This document shows positions 1 to 31,648 of a DNA stretch of 64,000 nucleotides, piece after piece. Under the pieces are notes generated by a model that was not told the DNA's origin, did not search any database, and saw nothing but the letters and a program-made list of their open reading frames with translations. The translations under genes were made by a program, and so were the position numbers. Positions within the stretch are counted from its first letter, which is position 1. The number at the start of each line of letters is the position of its first letter. The stretch spans positions 7,098,001-7,162,000 of the forward strand of contig CAMRHE010000063.1 in assembly GCA_947044405.1 (NCBI GenBank), in the 5' to 3' direction. The stretch is from Leptodactylus fallax. Lineage: Eukaryota > Chordata > Amphibia > Anura > Leptodactylidae.

Positions 1-1040
1 ACCTCAGCGCAAAGTCTCAATAAGACCGAATACAGACTGAACAAGAATCGGTACGCAGTAAATATAAGAAAGCCATCCAATATTACAGAGTAGAGCCGCA
101 CGTTCACCATGATCATTATAAACAGATTGGTCTTTATTCCAGCACATAATGTCCACCAATCCAGGTCACATTCTGAAAAAATTGCACATATGGAAATGTC
201 TACAGATGAACAACATATAACAGCACAAAGCGCAATCTGATAATAAATTACAATACAATGAAAGGCAATTCTGTACATTTCTGCCATCTTATGTATATGG
301 CGGATAATTTCACATTTGTCTAACAAAAAACATTCATATAAAAATCTGTTTTTGGTTTTCATGAATTTGAAGAGTACTAAAAGGATTCTCAATAAACCGT
401 AAAATTCTGCAGCTTTGTAATATACCTTGTGAGCAATTCCATATATTTTCATGACGTCTGCTTGCTGTTAGTGAATGGAAACACTGAAGGTCTTCATTCA
501 TAGGTAGCAAGACTGAACCATCCCTTTAAAGAGCGTGTCTCAAGCAGCTAACCCCAGTACATGTGCCCTATTTAAGAATATGGACATCATGGGGAAGGGG
601 GAGTCCCCTATTTGGGACCCCTTCTGTGAACCAGAATGGATAGACCTCATCAATATTAATCAGGAAGTGCCTCAGTTTTTGGACCCCAAAAAAACTATGG
701 TCTCCATAAGGCGTCAGCCAACACCTTCTCTAGGGGGAGGTAGTTGATGGTCCCTCTTAAAGGGGTAGTCAGGTAAACTTTGAATTTCCCATTGGCTCTA
801 TTATGGAGTCAACCAGAGTCCATAATGATGTATTGCTAAGCACTGACTGTTGCTTAGCAGCAGAAAACATGGCTTGTGGGTGACGCTGCATGATCTCCAA
901 GAACTTGTGGATATCCAGTGGTGTCACAATCTAAACACGACTATAGAATTTGATGGTGCCAGAGGTGGGGTTAGATGTCTAGGATATTATATATTTGGTG
1001 CCATATTTTTAGGATATAGCAGCTAGCCTTGTCCTAGGCT
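1..1040. other. Intergenic, downstream of RMND1
   Basis: I see no gene here. The stretch is AT-rich in the first 500 bases and then carries MITE-like pieces with CCCTTTAA/TTAAAGGGG ends near 522-532 and 757-770. The short open frame at 535-747 has no recognisable similarity and overlaps the repeat ends. Confidence 0.5.
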
Positions 1041-1060
1041 GATAACAGAAAACAATAGAT

Positions 1061-1066
1061 TTTATT
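1061..1066 (-). terminator. Candidate polyadenylation signal of RMND1
   Basis: AATAAA on the minus strand, about 215 bases past the RMND1 stop codon. It is the first canonical signal seen after the stop, so 1279 to about 1040 would be 3' UTR. Transcript data would be needed to confirm it. Confidence 0.5.
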
Positions 1067-1279
1067 CATCTGCACCACAAATCACTTTAGGCTTACTTTT
1101 AGTCAGTAGTCAGATATTTATGAAAGTGCTCTGCGGGGAGCTGAAGGGGCAGCCCCTGTTTAATACCATGAGGCATATGGGTGTGACAGTTCTCCCTCTG
1201 GCACAGCTGTGTAATACGTGGCCGCCATCTTATTCCACTGGCAAGATGGGACAACACTTTTCCAAAAAGTGTTCAGCCA

Positions 1280-20594
<19,315 letters not shown>

Positions 20595-21179
20595 GGTAGA
20601 TGTCACTGAGCTGGAAGAAAAAATAACCTTATACTCCGTGTCCTTCTATTAACGCATACAATCTATTGACAGGATATATAATATACACTACAATGATGGG
20701 GACCGCCATGTGTACTAGGCGTGGGACACCCATCTCTTCTGGTAGTAAGGGTGACCGCTCCATACAACTATATGGGAGGTGTTGGACCCCCGCAGATCTA
20801 GGAGTGGATAGGTGATAAATTATAACTGAAATAACCCTTTGACGTTACCTTCACATTTGCATTGACCTACCTATTCTTCTGGTCCGTCACAGGACCAAAA
20901 GAATGGAAAAACTGACAGCAACAGATCCTGGGGTATCTCATTGGGGTCTGGTTTTTTCCTAAAATCACCAGATGAAAAATTCAGGCTTGCAGAAATTGAT
21001 GTGATTGTAGCCTTACCATTATATTAGAACATTCTGCAACTTTCTACAATAGTTTGTCAGATTCCTCATCATTTTCAAGATCTCTGCTAGATGTCAGTGA
21101 ATGGGACCATTTTTGTTCACATCTAAAGGCTGAAAACCCATACAGACGTCTATGTCTCACAGCTGAGAGTTTGCTACAA

Positions 21180-21985
21180 TTACACTGTGGGTCCATTACA
21201 TTACACATGGGGGGCATTATATTACAAGTGGGGGCACTGTGGTCCATTATCTTACATATGGGGCCATTATACTACAAGTGGGGGCACTGTGGGTCCATTA
21301 TATTACATGTTAGGGCCATTATATTGCAAGTGGGGGCACTGTGGGTCCATTATATTACATATGGGGCCATTATAGTACAAGTGGGGGCACTGTGGGTCCA
21401 TTATATTACATGTGACGGCCATTATATTGCAAGTGGGGGCACTGTGGGTCCATTATATTACATATGGGGCCATTATAGTACAAGTGGGGGCACTGTGGGT
21501 CCATTATATTACATGTGAGGAACATTATATTGCAAGTGGGGGCACTGTGGGTCCATTATATTACATATGGGGCCATTATAGTACAAGTGGGGGCACTGTG
21601 GGTCCATTATATTACATATGGGGCCATTATAGTACAAGTGGGGGCACTGTGGGTCCATTATATTACATATGGGGCCATTATAGTACAAGTGGGGGCACTG
21701 TGGGTCCATTATATTACATATGGGGCCATTATAGTACAAGTGGGGGCACTGTGGGTCCATTATATTACATGTGACGGCCATTATATTGCAAGTGGGGGCA
21801 CTGTGGGTCCATTATATTAAAAGTGGAGACACTGTAGGTCTATTATATTACAAGTGGGGATACTGTTGGTCCATTATATTACATGTGGGGTTCATTATAC
21901 TACAAGTGGGGGCACTGAGGAGACCATTGTACCAAGTGGGGGTCATTCTAATACATGCAGGGGCACTGGGGGTATTATATTACAG
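21180..21985. repeat. 51-bp minisatellite
   Basis: About 14 copies of a 51-base unit alternating CATTATATTACATATGGGG and GTACAAGTGGGGGCACTG blocks. It is well conserved in the middle and degenerate at both ends. Since 51 is 17 codons, long false open frames run through it on both strands. It lies in RMND1 intron 1. Confidence 0.9.
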
Positions 21986-22639
21986 TTGACAGAAGCCTTA
22001 TGCTAGGTTCACACTAGCATCGCCTCTCTGTTGGAGGACCAGAACAATGGCGAGGCGGACCACTAAAATAGCAGTAACATGCAGAGTCAGATGGACCCCA
22101 TTGACTATAATGAGGTCTGTAGGGAGTCCTTCGTGCAGGACTTTTTCCTCCGCCAATTTTCAGGCAGACATTGTCTTCGCACAAATGTGAACATAGCCTT
22201 ATTTTGTTAACATTTGTAACTGGGGGTATTTTGTTGGGACTTTTGCTCACTAGGGGTTACTTTGTTTGAAAAGGTTGACAATCACTGCCCTAATCTATCT
22301 GGGCTCTGGGGTGACATACTGGGCTCTGGTGACACACTCCCTTTAATGGATCTGTATGCTGTCCATGGTCTGCAAAAACAGAAGTGTGAATAAGCCCAAA
22401 GACTTATGTTTAACTGCAAAACCACAAGGGGCATTCTGGTTAATATGTTTAGGGTCCAAACATGACCTGATAAGTTCCCTTTAAATGACTTATTTCCAAT
22501 TTTAACTCTTGAAGGGTATGCCATCATGGCTGATAATTTCAATGCTAAATGACCTTGTGCTGTCATGTGCTACAGCCCAATGAGATTCCCCCATATATTC
22601 ACCCTCTACATCATGTCCACCCCATATAGAGACAGATAA

Positions 22640-22712
22640 AACATTCATCACTCCGTACAGCAATCAGGGGACTCGAACCTGCGACCTTCACACCGCAAGA
22701 CACTGCACTTAC
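22640..22712 (-). other. tRNA-like B-box remnant
   Basis: Read on the minus strand, GAAGGTCGCAGGTTCGAGTC contains a perfect RNA polymerase III B box, and CGTACAG/CTGTACG flank the segment as a 7-bp inverted pair. No good D arm or T stem can be drawn, so this is at best a tRNA-derived fragment. It sits immediately beyond the RMND1 exon 1 donor. Confidence 0.3.
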
Positions 22713-23090
22713 CTGTACGAAGAAAACCCCGCCCACTGCCTGACTCTCACTAGCCCCGCCCCTTACCGTTTCTTCATGTTCTATAGACACTTCCCTCTGC
22801 CGGCCGCGTCTTGTTATTAGCCGCAGCAGATTCGATGACATTTAATCTTCTCCTTCAAATTAAAAGTATTAATAATTATTGTAGAAGATTTAGGATTTTT
22901 ATGTGATTTTTTTTTTCTGACCAGCCCAGTGGAAAAGCACGAAATATAGTGAAAATCGCGAATGTGCCGGGCATTGGAGGGAGCTAAGTGTGAACTCCGG
23001 CAACCTGCTGTATAGTGTCTGCTGAGCCGGGAGGAGACAAGAGTGTGCGGAGGAGACGTATGAGAACCGCACTACATGCCGCATGTGTCT
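22700..23090. promoter_or_regulatory. Probable bidirectional RMND1/ARMT1 promoter
   Basis: This is the only CpG-rich, GC-box-bearing stretch between the two divergent genes (CCCCGCCC near 22727 and CCCCGCCCC near 22754, with further CpGs to about 23090). RMND1 exon 1 is transcribed leftwards from it. ARMT1 should start rightwards from it, though a separate ARMT1 promoter nearer to 26.05 kb cannot be excluded. The ARMT1 first exon could not be fixed from sequence. The TA-rich array starts right after it. Confidence 0.6.
22713..22841 (-). other. RMND1: Probable non-coding first exon of RMND1 (5' UTR)
   Basis: A consensus donor (CAG|GTAAGT on the minus strand) ends an exon at 22713, just downstream of GC boxes and upstream of the coding exon at 20610. 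The true transcription start is not visible; the end given is that of an upstream ATG (22841). That ATG opens a 43-codon reading frame reaching the donor exactly. If joined to an acceptor ending at 20611 the frame would run out of phase past the RMND1 start. If joined at the alternative acceptor (exon from 20605) it would stop at once. A second possible donor (ACG|GTAAGG) lies about 55 bases upstream. Confidence 0.5.
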
Positions 23091-23094
23091 GTCG

Positions 23095-25735
23095 TAGTGC
23101 CTATATATATGTGTCTGCTCTGCTAGTGCCTGTATATATGTGTATGTATATATGCTAGTGCCTGTATATATGTGTATGTATATATATCTGCTAGTGCCTG
23201 TATATATGTGTATGTATATATATCTGCTAGTGCCTGTATATATGTGTCTGCTCTGCAAGTGCCTGTATATATGTGTCTGCTCTGCTAGTGCCTGTATATA
23301 TGTATATATGTGTCTTCTCTGCTAGTGCCTGTATATATGTATATATGTGTCTGCTCTGCTAGTGCCTGTATATATGTGTCTGCTCCGCTAGTGCCTGTAT
23401 ATATGTATATATGTGTCTGCTCTGCTAGTGCCTGTATATATGTATATATGTGTCTTCTCTGCTAGTGCCTGTATATATGTATATATGTGTCTGCTCTGCT
23501 AGTGCCTGTATATATGTATATATGTGTCTTCTCTGCTAGTGCCTGTATATATGTATATATGTGTCTGCTCTGCTAGTGCCTGTATATATGTATATATGTG
23601 TCTGCTCCGCTAGTGCCTGTATATATGTATATATGTGTCTGCTCTGCTAGTGCCTGTATATATGTATATATGTGTCTGCTCTGCTAGTGCCTGTATATAT
23701 GTGTATATGTGTCTGCTCTGCTAGTGCCTGTATATATGTATATATGTGTCTTCTCTGCTAGTGCCTGTATATATGTATATATGTGTCTGCTCCGCTAGTG
23801 CCTGTATATATGTATATATGTGTCTTCTCTGCTAGTGCCTGTATATATGTATATATGTGTCTTTCTCTGCTAGTGCCTGTATATATGTATATATGTGTCT
23901 GCCCCGCTAGTGCCTGTATATATGTGTATATGTGTCTCTATATAGTGCCTGTATATATGTATATATATATCTCTTTCTCGCTAGTGCCTGTATATATGTA
24001 TATATGTGTCTGCTCTCGGCTAGTGCCTGTATATATGTGTATATGTGTCTGCTCTGGCGGTGCCTGTATATGTGTGTATATGTGTCTGGTCTGCTATACC
24101 CCTGTATATGTGTATATGTGTCTGCTCCGCTATGGTGCCTGTATATATGTATATATGTGTCTGCTCTGCCGTACTGTACCTATATATATGTATATGTGTC
24201 TGCTCTGCTAGTGCCTGTATATATGTGTATGTATATATATCTGCTAGGCCTGTATATAGTGTCTGGTCTGCGCTCTGCTTGCGTGCCTGTATATATAATA
24301 ATATATATATCTACTAGGTATATATATATGTGTCTGCTCTGCGATGCCCCTGTATATGTGTGTGTGTGTATATGTGTATGTATATATATGTATGTGTGTA
24401 TATCTGTGCTGTGCCTGGTGGTGCCTGTATATATATATGTATGGTGTGCTCTCCGCTGGTACCTATATGTATATGTGTATATGCCTGCTCCGGCCTGCCT
24501 GTATATATATATATATGTCTGTCTGGTACTTGTGTATATATGTGTATGTGTGTCTCTGCTAGTGCCTGTATATATGTGTATATATGTCTGTCTCCTAGTA
24601 CCTGTATATATGTGTATATGTGTCTACTCTACTAGTGCCTGTATATATGTGTGTCTGTGTCTGCTACTGGTAGTGCCTGTATATATGTATGTGTATGCTC
24701 TGTATACTAGTACCTGTATATATATATATATGTGTCTCTGCTAGTACCTGTACCTATGTATATATGTGTCTGCTGCTCTGCCTGTAGTACCTGTATGTGT
24801 CTGGCTAGTGCCTGTCCTAGTACCTGTATATATGTGTATGCTGTGGTCGGCCTGGTCTCTATGTGCCTTATCTCTAGTGCCTATATATCTGTGCCTAGTG
24901 CCTGTATATCTGTAGTGCCTGTATATCTGTAGTGCCTGTCTCTCTGGTGGTGCCTGTATCTGCTGTGTAGTGCCTGTGCTCTGCTGGTGCCTATATATCT
25001 GGTCTCTATGTGCCTGTCTCTGCTGGTGCCTATATGTCTGCTGTCTATGCCTCTCTCTACTGTGTGCCTGTGTCTATGTGTATGCCTGTATATCTGTGGT
25101 GCCTGTATATATGTGCTGGCTGTCTCTCTATATGCCTGTATGTATGCCTGTATATATGTGTCTCTGGTGGTCCCTGTGTATATGTACCTATATGTCTGCT
25201 CTGGCTGTGTGCCCGTGCCTATATATATGTATTGTATACTGCTGCTATATGCCTATCTATATATATATATATACTCTCTCTAAATATATATATATATTTG
25301 TATATGTGTCTGCTCTGCTAGTACCTATATATATGTGTCTCCTCTCTCTATGCCCCTGCCTATCTGTGTATATCTGTCTGTCTGTGCCTGTGCCTGTATA
25401 TATATATGTATGTGTCTTCTATGCGTCTGTATACTGTCTGCCTTTACCTGCCTGTCTGCTCTATGCTATATCTATATATATATGTATATGGCTCTCTCTA
25501 TAGTACCTGTATATATGTGTATATGTGTCTGCTCTGCTAGTACATGTATATATGTGTATATGTGTCTGCTCTGCTAGTACATGTATATATGTGTATATGT
25601 GTCTGCTCTGCTAGTGCCTGTATATATGTATATATGTGTCTGCTCTGCTAGTGCCTATATATATGTGTCTCCTCCTCTAGTGCCTGTATATATGTGTCTG
25701 CTCTGCTAGTGCCTGTATATATGTATATATATAAT
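23095..25735. repeat. 37-bp TA-rich minisatellite, 2.6 kb
   Basis: The unit is TGCTAGTGCCTGTATATATG plus TATATATGTGTCTGCTC (37 bases), with shorter 29-base variants. It is regular from 23.1 to about 24.25 kb, highly degenerate from 24.25 to 25.5 kb, and regular again to 25.73 kb. It lies between the shared promoter and the first ARMT1 coding exon. Open frames through it, up to 270 codons, are repeats of VPVYMYICVCSAS-like text and not genes. Confidence 0.95.
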
Positions 25736-26113
25736 GAAATTGTAATAGGCGCTTATGCTGTATATGGGGTCACTCTATGGCACTACATATGGAGGTTTTC
25801 TCCAGCAGGGACTATATATAGGGGCACAACACCTATATACTGATAGATTATTTCATACAATACTAACATGTAACCTAGATCTGCCATTCAGAACTATTGA
25901 AAAGTTGCTTGACAACCACTGTCAGAACTTCAGTATCAGCCATATTGGTTGTCACTCAGCTTTCCCAGAACCAGATAAACACTTTTAACTAGATGGAAGT
26001 GTCTCCTCTGCTCTGTCTGTATCACTTCACCCTTTCTCTTGCAGGGGCCGCTGTGTACTAATGTGTAACTTCATGTTCTTTCTTGCAGTCTTTACGCCCA
26101 GTGAATCAATAAG

Positions 26114-29100
26114 ATGGAGACTCCCTGCCCGCTGTCTGCCAAGTATGAAGGGTGTGTGCCTACTCCAGTCATCCCGCATACAACTTGAGCAATCCGTGTT
26201 AGATCAGGCCATGTATTTCCTTGTCACAAGTTTTGGGGAAGTTGCAAAACTCAGAACTTCATCTGCCTGGTCCAGAATAACCCTATTACTGAATATCTGC
26301 TGCATTTATTACCTGGGTGGAAAAGTATCTGCCCCCTGAGTGACTGGCTGCATCGCCTTTAACAAAGGGATTTTAGCCCTTTCTTCTTTGCAGACCTTGT
26401 GCTATAAGCCAATGGATCGGTGTCCTGATGGAGCCCTCAGCAATCAGCGATGATCCATTGGGGATCTTGGCAGAAAGTGTTCAATTTCCCTGCAGCGCCA
26501 CCACAGGAGAGATGAAGCATTGCACCTTTGCTGTTGAAATCAATGGTCTTGATGTGTCATGCATGGACATCCTAGGTCCTCAATAACAAATAGGCTCTGC
26601 ATAGCTTCTTCCCAGTCAAAGGTTAACCCGTCGTTTTAATTCCAGTCCTGAAATGATATTAGTATCTCTTGTTTTTACCATAAAAATACCCTTTGCATCA
26701 GTTTTAGCTTCCATAAGGACCCCTTGGTGCAGATGGGGTGGGCTTTGGGCTGAATCAGTCTCCTTTCCCCTCTGGCAGCTGAAAATGTGGCCCCTTCTTA
26801 CCGCCCCTGCTGAAAGAGTGTTCTCCGCTATACTGCCACCTAGTGCTCCTTCTATGACAAGCAGGGCAGGACACTATGTCTATTGGCTGCTCTCCAATGA
26901 TTGTTATACAGGCCTAGCTATGGAGAAATTGACTGAGCATGTGTGTCCACCAGCACTCGGCTCATTAGATGGACGTCCACAGTGCTATACATTTTGAACA
27001 CCAGGTGGTGCTGTACTATGTTAGTAAACAGCATAACTCTTCACTGGATCACTGTATATGACAAACATTGTTCATTTTTTAGGATCTGTACAATGAATAT
27101 GATACTTAATGGTGGATAGGGAGACCCTGGTTTATTAAAGGGTTTTTGGGAGTTAAATATTAGTGGGACCCACACAGGTAGTGGCACCCGGGTGCTTAGG
27201 ATAGGTGATCAATGGGAGTCTGACTCTTGGGATCCTCACAGATCAGCTGTTCAGGTGAGTGTCATTTCCACTTCCACAGACCGGTGACGTCACATTCATT
27301 TGTCACGTGACCTGTTTGGCATCTCAGTCCCATCCAAATGAATGGGGCTGAGATACAATACCAAGCACAGCCACTGCACAATGGATGGCTCTATGGTTGG
27401 TATTTAGTGAAGAGGTCGCAGTGCTCAACAGGGCACTCTGGTCTCTATAACCAGCTGATAAGTGGTGGTCCTGGGTGCAGAAGTTCGGGTTAACTCGGCT
27501 ACACCTGTAGGTCAGTGTAATATACTGTATATAACTTTTTTTTTTTTTTTTTTTTCAGGTCCTTTGCTTACTACACAGTGAAAGACCGTCTGCCACAGAT
27601 CCTAACAAAAGTGATAGACACCGTACACCGCAATAAGAATACGTTCTTGGAAGCTCATGGCGAGGTCAGTGACTTTGATATGGGGTTAGACATTACAGCT
27701 GCATTAGGGAAGGCAAACTCGCAGGGGGTCCGAGAGCCCCTAGGGTCTGTCATGACATATAACCTATACCGTAACCCTCCAAGTCTGCAGCCTGGCTGTC
27801 GAGCTAGGTGTTTCTATAATAAGCCGCTGACGGTGCTGCCCTTGGCTTCCCTCTTGGCCTGTAATTTTGGAGGAATGGACATTGCCAGGCAGGATTCCTC
27901 ACTCCTATCACCTTGCAAGGTCTGTGGCAGCTGAAGGAAGAAGCGACGTTACTTTCCCATGCCTAAAATTAAATTTAAAGGAGTGTTCTAGGACTACGAT
28001 ATTGATTGCTGCGGCGTCTTCACTACTTACCAAACACAGCGCCATACATTGTATAGTGTCTGTGCTTGGTATTGCAGCTCATTTGAATGGGACTGCATAA
28101 CAACATGGTCATGTGACCAGTGGAGGTTTTGTCACTGTCTGAGAAGAGGAGGTGGAGCTCAGTATCATAGTCCTGGACAAGGCCTTGAAGTGGAGAGTAT
28201 GCAAATACTATAGGAGTATAAGTAAATAGCTGTTCCCTTAAAGGAGTTTTCTACTTTGAAAAATCTGTACTTGATAGAATATTCCCTTGTCAATAAGCTG
28301 TTCGCAAAGTGTCTCCCAGCTGTAATCCGTAATTGTTCAGTTTCCCTGCAGCACCCCCACAGTGCAAACTAAGTATTACACAGTATCCATTGAAATCAGG
28401 ACAGGTCCTCCAGAGACTCTCTTTGTAACCACTCCTGATCCTGAACAGAGGACCCCCCTCTATTACCGCAGCGTTATGTATTAGGGTGTATGGAAAGTGG
28501 AGGACCCCTTTAAATTTGGTAAGACTGCTTTGTTTCAGGAAGGCATCGAGGCCGAGAAGAAGGCTTTGTCTTTCTTTTCCAAACTACGGAATGAATTGCA
28601 GACTAATAAGCCCATCCTGCCGCTGAGCGACGGGCAGCCGGACACACAGATCTGGAACCAGTACCTGGACTACCAGAAGACTCTACTGAGCGACGGAGAA
28701 GAGCCGAGCTGGTTCCGATCCCCTTGGCTCTATGTGGAGTGTTACTTGTATCGCAGAATTCAGGAGGGATTGTTACTGAGGTGAGAACTGATGATGTCTG
28801 GGATTGGTTTGCTTTAATAAAAATGAGAACGCTAGACTACCTGCTGTGTATAGAAAGGGCATTCCCTAAAATAGAGACAGCGAATCCGCAGGAAGGTGGG
28901 TGACAATGATCGCTATAGAGGTAAAGATTGGTGGGGTCCAACATCCAAGACCTCTGCCGATCAGCTGCTCCTAAGTGCTGCAGCCTCGTCCCTGTGCCGA
29001 TGATATCAGCAGCAGCTCAATCCCATATGAAGGGAATCTGTCAGGACGATTTGGGACACTAATCCTCCAGTCCATAAAGCCATCCTTGCCCGCAATAAAA

Positions 29101-31648
29101 ATAACACTGTGCCCCTGTACTCCCTGCCCCGGCGCAGTACACCTCGGCTTCAGTGCGCATGCGGCGGACCTCTGGCACTTGCACAGTAAAGCCGGGGTGT
29201 ACATCCTTGGCATCACTGAAGAGCAGCGCAGGCGCCAGGAGCACCAGAGATGAGGGCCCAAAAACCCCTTTAAAGGGGTGTCCAAGGCAGAAACAGTTAT
29301 CACCTCTCCCCTGGATAGCTAGATCTGGGGGGTTGACCACCACCCGCCAAAACAGGACACCCCAACTACACGGCTAGGAGGAGTTTGGATGGAGCTACGG
29401 TCAGGCCTGCGCGCTGCTGGTGGTGTGTTTGTGACTTCCTCAGGCTGGTCATTGATCCTACCTGTGTGATAAAAGCGACCAAGACTGGAGAAAGTAATAA
29501 ACCATCTTATGTTTTGCCACAGCCCTCCGATATCTGACTACGACGCCTTCAGAGAAGCGAAATATGAAAGTTTCTTTCAGTCCCAGCCAGCCATGTTGTC
29601 TCTGTGCGGCCATCTGCAGGAGCTGAAAGGGAAAATGAATGGTCTGAGTAACAATGAGGTGCGGGATGAGATCCACAGACTGCTGCAGGTGGGTATGGTG
29701 ACGGGGATCATGTCCTGAGTTATACCATTGTCTGAGATCCCAGCAGCGGAGCCATGTCATGGGGGATAATAACGCGTATCCAGTGCACTGATAAGCTTTA
29801 TTACTAATATAAACCCCAGAGCCCCATTTATTACCTCTGTGGGGGGCAGGAGCTGTTCCTCTGCCTACCCTGCTCTGACTCAGTGACATCCCTCTGCTCA
29901 GGCCGGAGCTCCATTGTGTAGAGTGGAGTTCGTCATTTGATCAAGATTTGGTACAGGGGACATGACCCTCCGCACAGGTAAGAGAAAGGGGTGTATCTTA
30001 GTAATAAAGCCTAACCAATGCCCTGGTAAGTTTTATTATTCCCCAGATAACCCCTTTTAAAGGGGTATTTTCATCTCAGCCATTTAAGGCACCCATATAT
30101 CAAATGTCTTAAAGCGGTATTCCACTTAAAGCAAATTAACCCCTATCCAAAGCGGTCAGTCCCCCACCTATCATGAGAACTGGGCTGCAGGGAGCAGCAG
30201 GACAGACAGCACGTGGCGCTCTGTTCACTTCAATGCTGCGTTTCGGGTATCTCCAGCAGCCCCATTGAAGTGAACAGAGCGGTGCGTGCTGTCCCTCCTA
30301 CTGCTCCATTCATAACCCCAGTTCTCCTCATCTTGGGGGTTCCAGTGGTCAGACCCCACTGATCAGCAAATTATCCCCATGTCCTTTGGATACGAGTTAA
30401 CTTGGCCTAACTGGAATACCCCTTTAAAGATGTGATTCTCACCTATGGGACCTGCACCTATGGAAGTCCCATAGAAATGACCGCTTCATTCACGGTGTCA
30501 TGGGCTCCCCGACAGGACCTGCGTCTATAAGACATTCATGGTGCATGGTATTTCCATTCAGCAGCACTTTTCTCTCCGTGCGGAAACCACACGGACCTCA
30601 TTATAGTCTATGGGGTCCGCGGGTTTCCCAGGTAACTGCTTTTTTATACGTATAGGTTTCCGTTGGGGGGGTCCCCAAGCGGACTCCCTGAACAGAAACC
30701 TGAACGCAGATGTGAACAGGGCCTTATTGAAGCGAATGGTGTTGAGCTGCAATACCTCACACAACCAACACAACGGGTGTGGCGCTGTATATGACAGATA
30801 GCTGACATGTCTTTCTAGTCCTGTACAAGGACAATAATACAGATATCCACAAGGGTCTAATATTCCGTGTTCCTCACTTTTAGGTGTCTCTATGGGGAAA
30901 CAAGTGTGACCTTTCAATATCCGGAGGTCAAGACAACTCCCAGAAAACCAGCGTCCTGTCCTCCCTTGATGACTTCCAAGCTTTTATACTGGTGGACAAT
31001 ATGGAGTCTCTCTGGAAAATCCTGTCTAGGAACAGAGACGGGCACACAGAGTCCAGGACCAGAGTAGACATTGTCCTAGATAACGCCGGCTTCGAGTTGG
31101 TCACCGATTTCGTCCTGGCAGATGCCATGTTGTCCCTAAAGCTGGCCACGGAGGTCCATTTCCACGGGAAGGCCATGCCATGGTATGTCTCCGACACCAC
31201 AAAGCACGACTTCGACTGGACAATTCAGCAATGTTTGGCCGTCAACAACAAGTGGATGTCAAAGTGCGGTCAAACCTGGAAGGAGAACCTGAAGAAGGGG
31301 CGCTGGGTCTATCATGAACATCTCTTCTGGACCCTGCCCCATGAGTACTGCACCATGGCCGAAGTGGCGCCAGATTTGTACACCGAGCTGCAAAAATCGG
31401 ATTTAGTCTTCTTTAAGGGAGACTTGAACTACAGGAAACTTACTGGGGACCGGCAGTGGGACTTCAGCGTGCCCTTCTGTCAGGCGCTCAGGTCCTTCCA
31501 CCCGGCTCCGTTATGTAGCATCAGAACCTTGAAGGCCAACGTGCAGGTCGGGTTGCAAGCGGGTATCGGAGAGCGGCTCACGGCGGCCGAGACAGACTGG
31601 ATAATATCCGGCAAATATGGCGTCATCCAGTTCAGTCCTGTAGTCTGA
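26114..31648 (+). CDS. ARMT1: ARMT1, DUF89 damage-control phosphatase / carboxyl methyltransferase
   Basis: Metal-dependent enzyme of DUF89 subfamily III. The family dephosphorylates sugar phosphates such as fructose-1-phosphate, and human ARMT1 has also been reported to methylate glutamate side chains, including on PCNA. Coding exons: 26114-26151, 27559-27664, 28539-28780, 29523-29688, 30884-31648. Phases join exactly (2, 0, 2, 0) to give 438 aa, close to human (441). Metal-binding residues fall in VLDNAGFE (D250, N251), at D288 in SDTTKHD, and near D364 in FKGDLNYRKL. The subfamily III RTLK motif is at 398-401. Exon 1 supplies only METPCPLSAKYE plus part of a Gly; this N-terminus is poorly conserved, so it is the least certain part. 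Its acceptor at 26088 implies an upstream non-coding exon. Open frames in the introns are repeat-derived. Confidence 0.95.
26152..27558. other. ARMT1 intron 1, no other gene
   Basis: It contains a CTGCAGCGCCACCACAGG-type dispersed repeat (26485-26580), a copy of the AAGCACAGCCACTG/CATTCAAATGAATGG MITE interior (27140-27490), and a 19-base T run forming the polypyrimidine tract before the exon at 27559. I see nothing else. Confidence 0.6.
28260..28512. repeat. Dispersed repeat with CTGCAGC.CC(A)CACAG core
   Basis: One of four related copies in the window (also about 17425-17645, 26460-26580 and 46925-47090). They share a TTCCCTGCAGC core, a tract equivalent to AAGCATTACAC, and AGACTCTCTTTGTAACCACT. 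Two copies end in CCCCTTTAA, so this is probably another T2-like MITE subfamily. This copy ends just before the ARMT1 exon at 28539. Confidence 0.6.
30109..30427. mobile_element. T2/Kolobok-like MITE
   Basis: TTAAAGCGGTATTCCACTTA at the left and CTGGAATACCCCTTTAA at the right, with TTAA at both edges. Internally CAGCAGCCCCATTGAAGTGA and a near-inverse copy (ACTTCAATGCTGCG) form a second hairpin. It lies in the last ARMT1 intron. Confidence 0.7.

Noticed and set aside
21054..21820. Repeat-protein-like open frames on both strands
   Set aside because: They follow from a 51-bp unit (17 codons) without stops; no start context, splice sites or similarity.
22611..22841. 76-codon minus-strand frame as the RMND1 N-terminus
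   Set aside because: It passes through a strong donor and would not join RMND1 in frame; kept only as a possible upstream reading frame.
23783..25577. Long open frames (up to 270 codons) rich in Tyr, Cys and Val
   Set aside because: They are read-through of the 37-bp TA-rich array in several frames, with no other support.
26061..26339. 92-codon open frame across the first ARMT1 coding exon
   Set aside because: It runs in a different frame from ARMT1; only 26114-26151 joins in phase with the conserved exon at 27559.
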